In this document: in pieces, positions 5,152 to 5,189 of the stretch
Numbering within the stretch: the first letter of the stretch is position 1
How the letters are laid out: each line of letters starts with the position of its first letter
Assembly: GCA_041589455.1 (NCBI GenBank)
Contig: JBFHVQ010000125.1
Location: 1 to 5,189, forward strand
DNA: 5,189 nt
Reading direction: 5' to 3'
Source: SZUA-229 sp041589455
Lineage (GTDB): Bacteria; Pseudomonadota; Gammaproteobacteria; SZUA-229
Notes under the pieces: model-generated
What the model was told of the DNA's origin: nothing
The model's input: only the letters and a program-made list of their open reading frames with translations
Database searches by the model: none
Translations under genes and position numbers: made by a program

Positions 5152-5189
5152 TTATTCTTCTGGAGCCTCGCCATGACGCTCTCTTAATA
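5152..5189 (-). CDS. clpP: ClpP protease subunit, C-terminal end (partial)
   Basis: Only the last 11 complete codons and the stop lie in the window: LRERHGEAPEE followed by TAA. The preceding partial codon (NTA) must encode Leu, Ile or Val. That gives a [V/I/L]-L-x-x-R ending like the ...DSILTHR end of E. coli ClpP, with a short extra acidic tail. No catalytic residue is visible. The identification rests mainly on position directly upstream of clpX on the same strand and on the terminator that follows; the frame is otherwise too short to recognise. ClpP is the serine peptidase barrel that works with ClpX. Confidence 0.75.
   Translation of the reverse strand, partial: LRERHGEAPEE

Overview
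This is a 5.2 kb chromosomal housekeeping segment with every gene on the minus strand. Read in the direction of transcription (right to left), it holds the last codons of clpP, then clpX, lon, hupB (HU beta), tRNA-Val(UAC) and tRNA-Asp(GUC). The order clpP-clpX-lon-hupB is the classic gammaproteobacterial protein quality-control locus. The Lon, ClpX and HU sequences align without gaps around every key motif I know from E. coli. Moderate GC, a heat-shock type lon promoter and CCA-encoding tRNA genes fit a gammaproteobacterium outside the enterics. I cannot name the genus from sequence alone. There is no sign of mobile elements, prophage or a CRISPR array.

Layout from right to left. The 3' end of clpP (5152-5189) is closed by a strong, roughly symmetrical intrinsic terminator (5070-5097). 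A 336 bp gap follows, rich in inverted and mirror repeats, with no convincing promoter for clpX. Intact clpX (3535-4815) is followed by a 230 bp gap with two hairpins lacking U-tracts and a sigma-32-like promoter for lon. The -10 of that promoter lies inside a perfect 8-bp-arm dyad. Intact lon (857-3304) ends at a clear intrinsic terminator (803-838). A 412 bp gap holds one strong sigma-70 promoter, a weaker one upstream of it, and a roughly 150 nt hupB leader containing a terminator-like hairpin. hupB (172-444) is followed after only 15 nt by tRNA-Val, and 2 nt later by tRNA-Asp, so hupB and the tRNAs are probably one transcript.

Functionally, ClpX unfolds substrates for the ClpP peptidase, Lon is an independent AAA+ protease, and HU is an abundant nucleoid protein reported as a Lon substrate in E. 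coli. The proteins themselves are ordinary. What deserves a second look is in the non-coding DNA: the possible attenuator before hupB, the mRNA-tRNA junction, the dyad over the lon heat-shock promoter, and the repeat-rich clpP-clpX gap with a possible plus-strand transcript and a competing antiterminator pairing. I found no evidence for a new protein system.
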